This document shows, in pieces, positions 56,320 to 56,371 of a stretch of 56,371 nt of DNA. The position numbers and the translations under genes are program-made. Source of the DNA: JACZST01 sp964195155. Its GTDB lineage: Bacteria > Actinomycetota > Acidimicrobiia > Spongiisociales > UBA5794. The DNA lies in the NCBI GenBank assembly GCA_964195155.1, contig CAXMOP010000007.1:1-56371 (forward strand), in the 5' to 3' direction. The notes under the pieces were generated by a model, which saw only the letters and a list, made by a program, of their open reading frames with translations, ran no database searches and was not told the DNA's origin. The stretch's first letter is position 1. The number at the start of each line of letters is the position of its first letter.

Positions 56320-56371
56320 CCTCCCCCTCAGGGGGAGGTGCCGAGCGCCAGCGAGGCGGAGGGGGTCAAGG
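56320..56371. repeat. Hairpin-forming GC-rich repeat at the window edge
   Basis: CCTCCCCC and GGGGGAGG flank a TCA loop (56320-56338), then a purine-rich stretch GCGAGGCGGAGGGGGTC runs to the edge. It resembles interspersed palindromic repeats I have seen in other bacterial genomes. The 56139-56316 stretch before it shows nothing I can support. Confidence 0.45.

Overview
The window is high-GC, densely coding actinobacterial DNA. Markers that are essentially actinobacterial are present: a DUF2469 gene, a SepIVA-like gene beside DUF177, a 36-residue MGFNPFR-type membrane peptide, an InhA-type enoyl-ACP reductase, F420 (FO synthase) genes, and many starts that look leaderless (TANNNT followed 6-8 nt later by the start codon). 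With the fused B12 mutase IcmF and the lack of mycolate or spore genes, an Acidimicrobiia-like member of Actinomycetota is my best guess. No rRNA, tRNA, CRISPR array, phage or transposase gene was seen.

Layout. 0-6.4 kb (mostly minus strand): partial comM, a DUF3179 protein, an enoyl-CoA hydratase, yraN (+), two tiny conserved genes, DUF2469, lepB, an AlkA-type glycosylase, rplS and trmD. 6.4-27 kb: an accessory block with tetR, cofH/cofG, an MFS exporter, lipoproteins, azlCD, an orphan ATP-grasp enzyme, a membrane adenylate cyclase, the heme importer hmuTUV, icmF, a chimeric TPR/cyclase remnant and a collagen-like secreted protein. 27-29.7 kb: rimM, khpA, rpsP, ffh. Since ffh-rpsP-khpA-rimM-trmD-rplS is normally one operon, the 20.6-kb block appears to split it. 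29.7-32.6 kb: two polytopic membrane proteins (one GT87-like). 32.7-37.5 kb (plus strand): nucleoside salvage (upp, an ATL protein, deoA, punA) and etfBA. 37.5-54.5 kb: small secreted proteins, cdd, then the core block ftsY-smc-rnc-plsX-rpmF-DUF177-sepIVA-coaD-rsmD-recG, then rpmB and three small genes, ddl and fabI. 54-56.4 kb: YbaK, a lipoprotein, a PH/SHOCT protein, and a probable structured RNA with its own promoter and terminator.

The most unusual content is non-coding. (1) A 115-bp element with imperfect terminal inverted repeats and TA at both ends occurs at least five times, four copies at exactly 115 bp, with one 111-bp relative and two partial relatives. Its terminal TA+G/A repeatedly forms the stop codon of the flanking gene. 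(2) A drifting tandem heptamer (NAGTCGC/NAGTCAC type), often with an inverted partner, occupies six loci. It begins exactly at the stop codons of trmD and the sepIVA homologue, encodes the tail of RNase III, and resembles the repeat that builds the long tail of ribosomal protein bS16. (3) The RNA candidate at 55838-56102 does not match any family I know.

Intergenic gaps not listed below are shorter than about 250 bases and showed nothing I could support.
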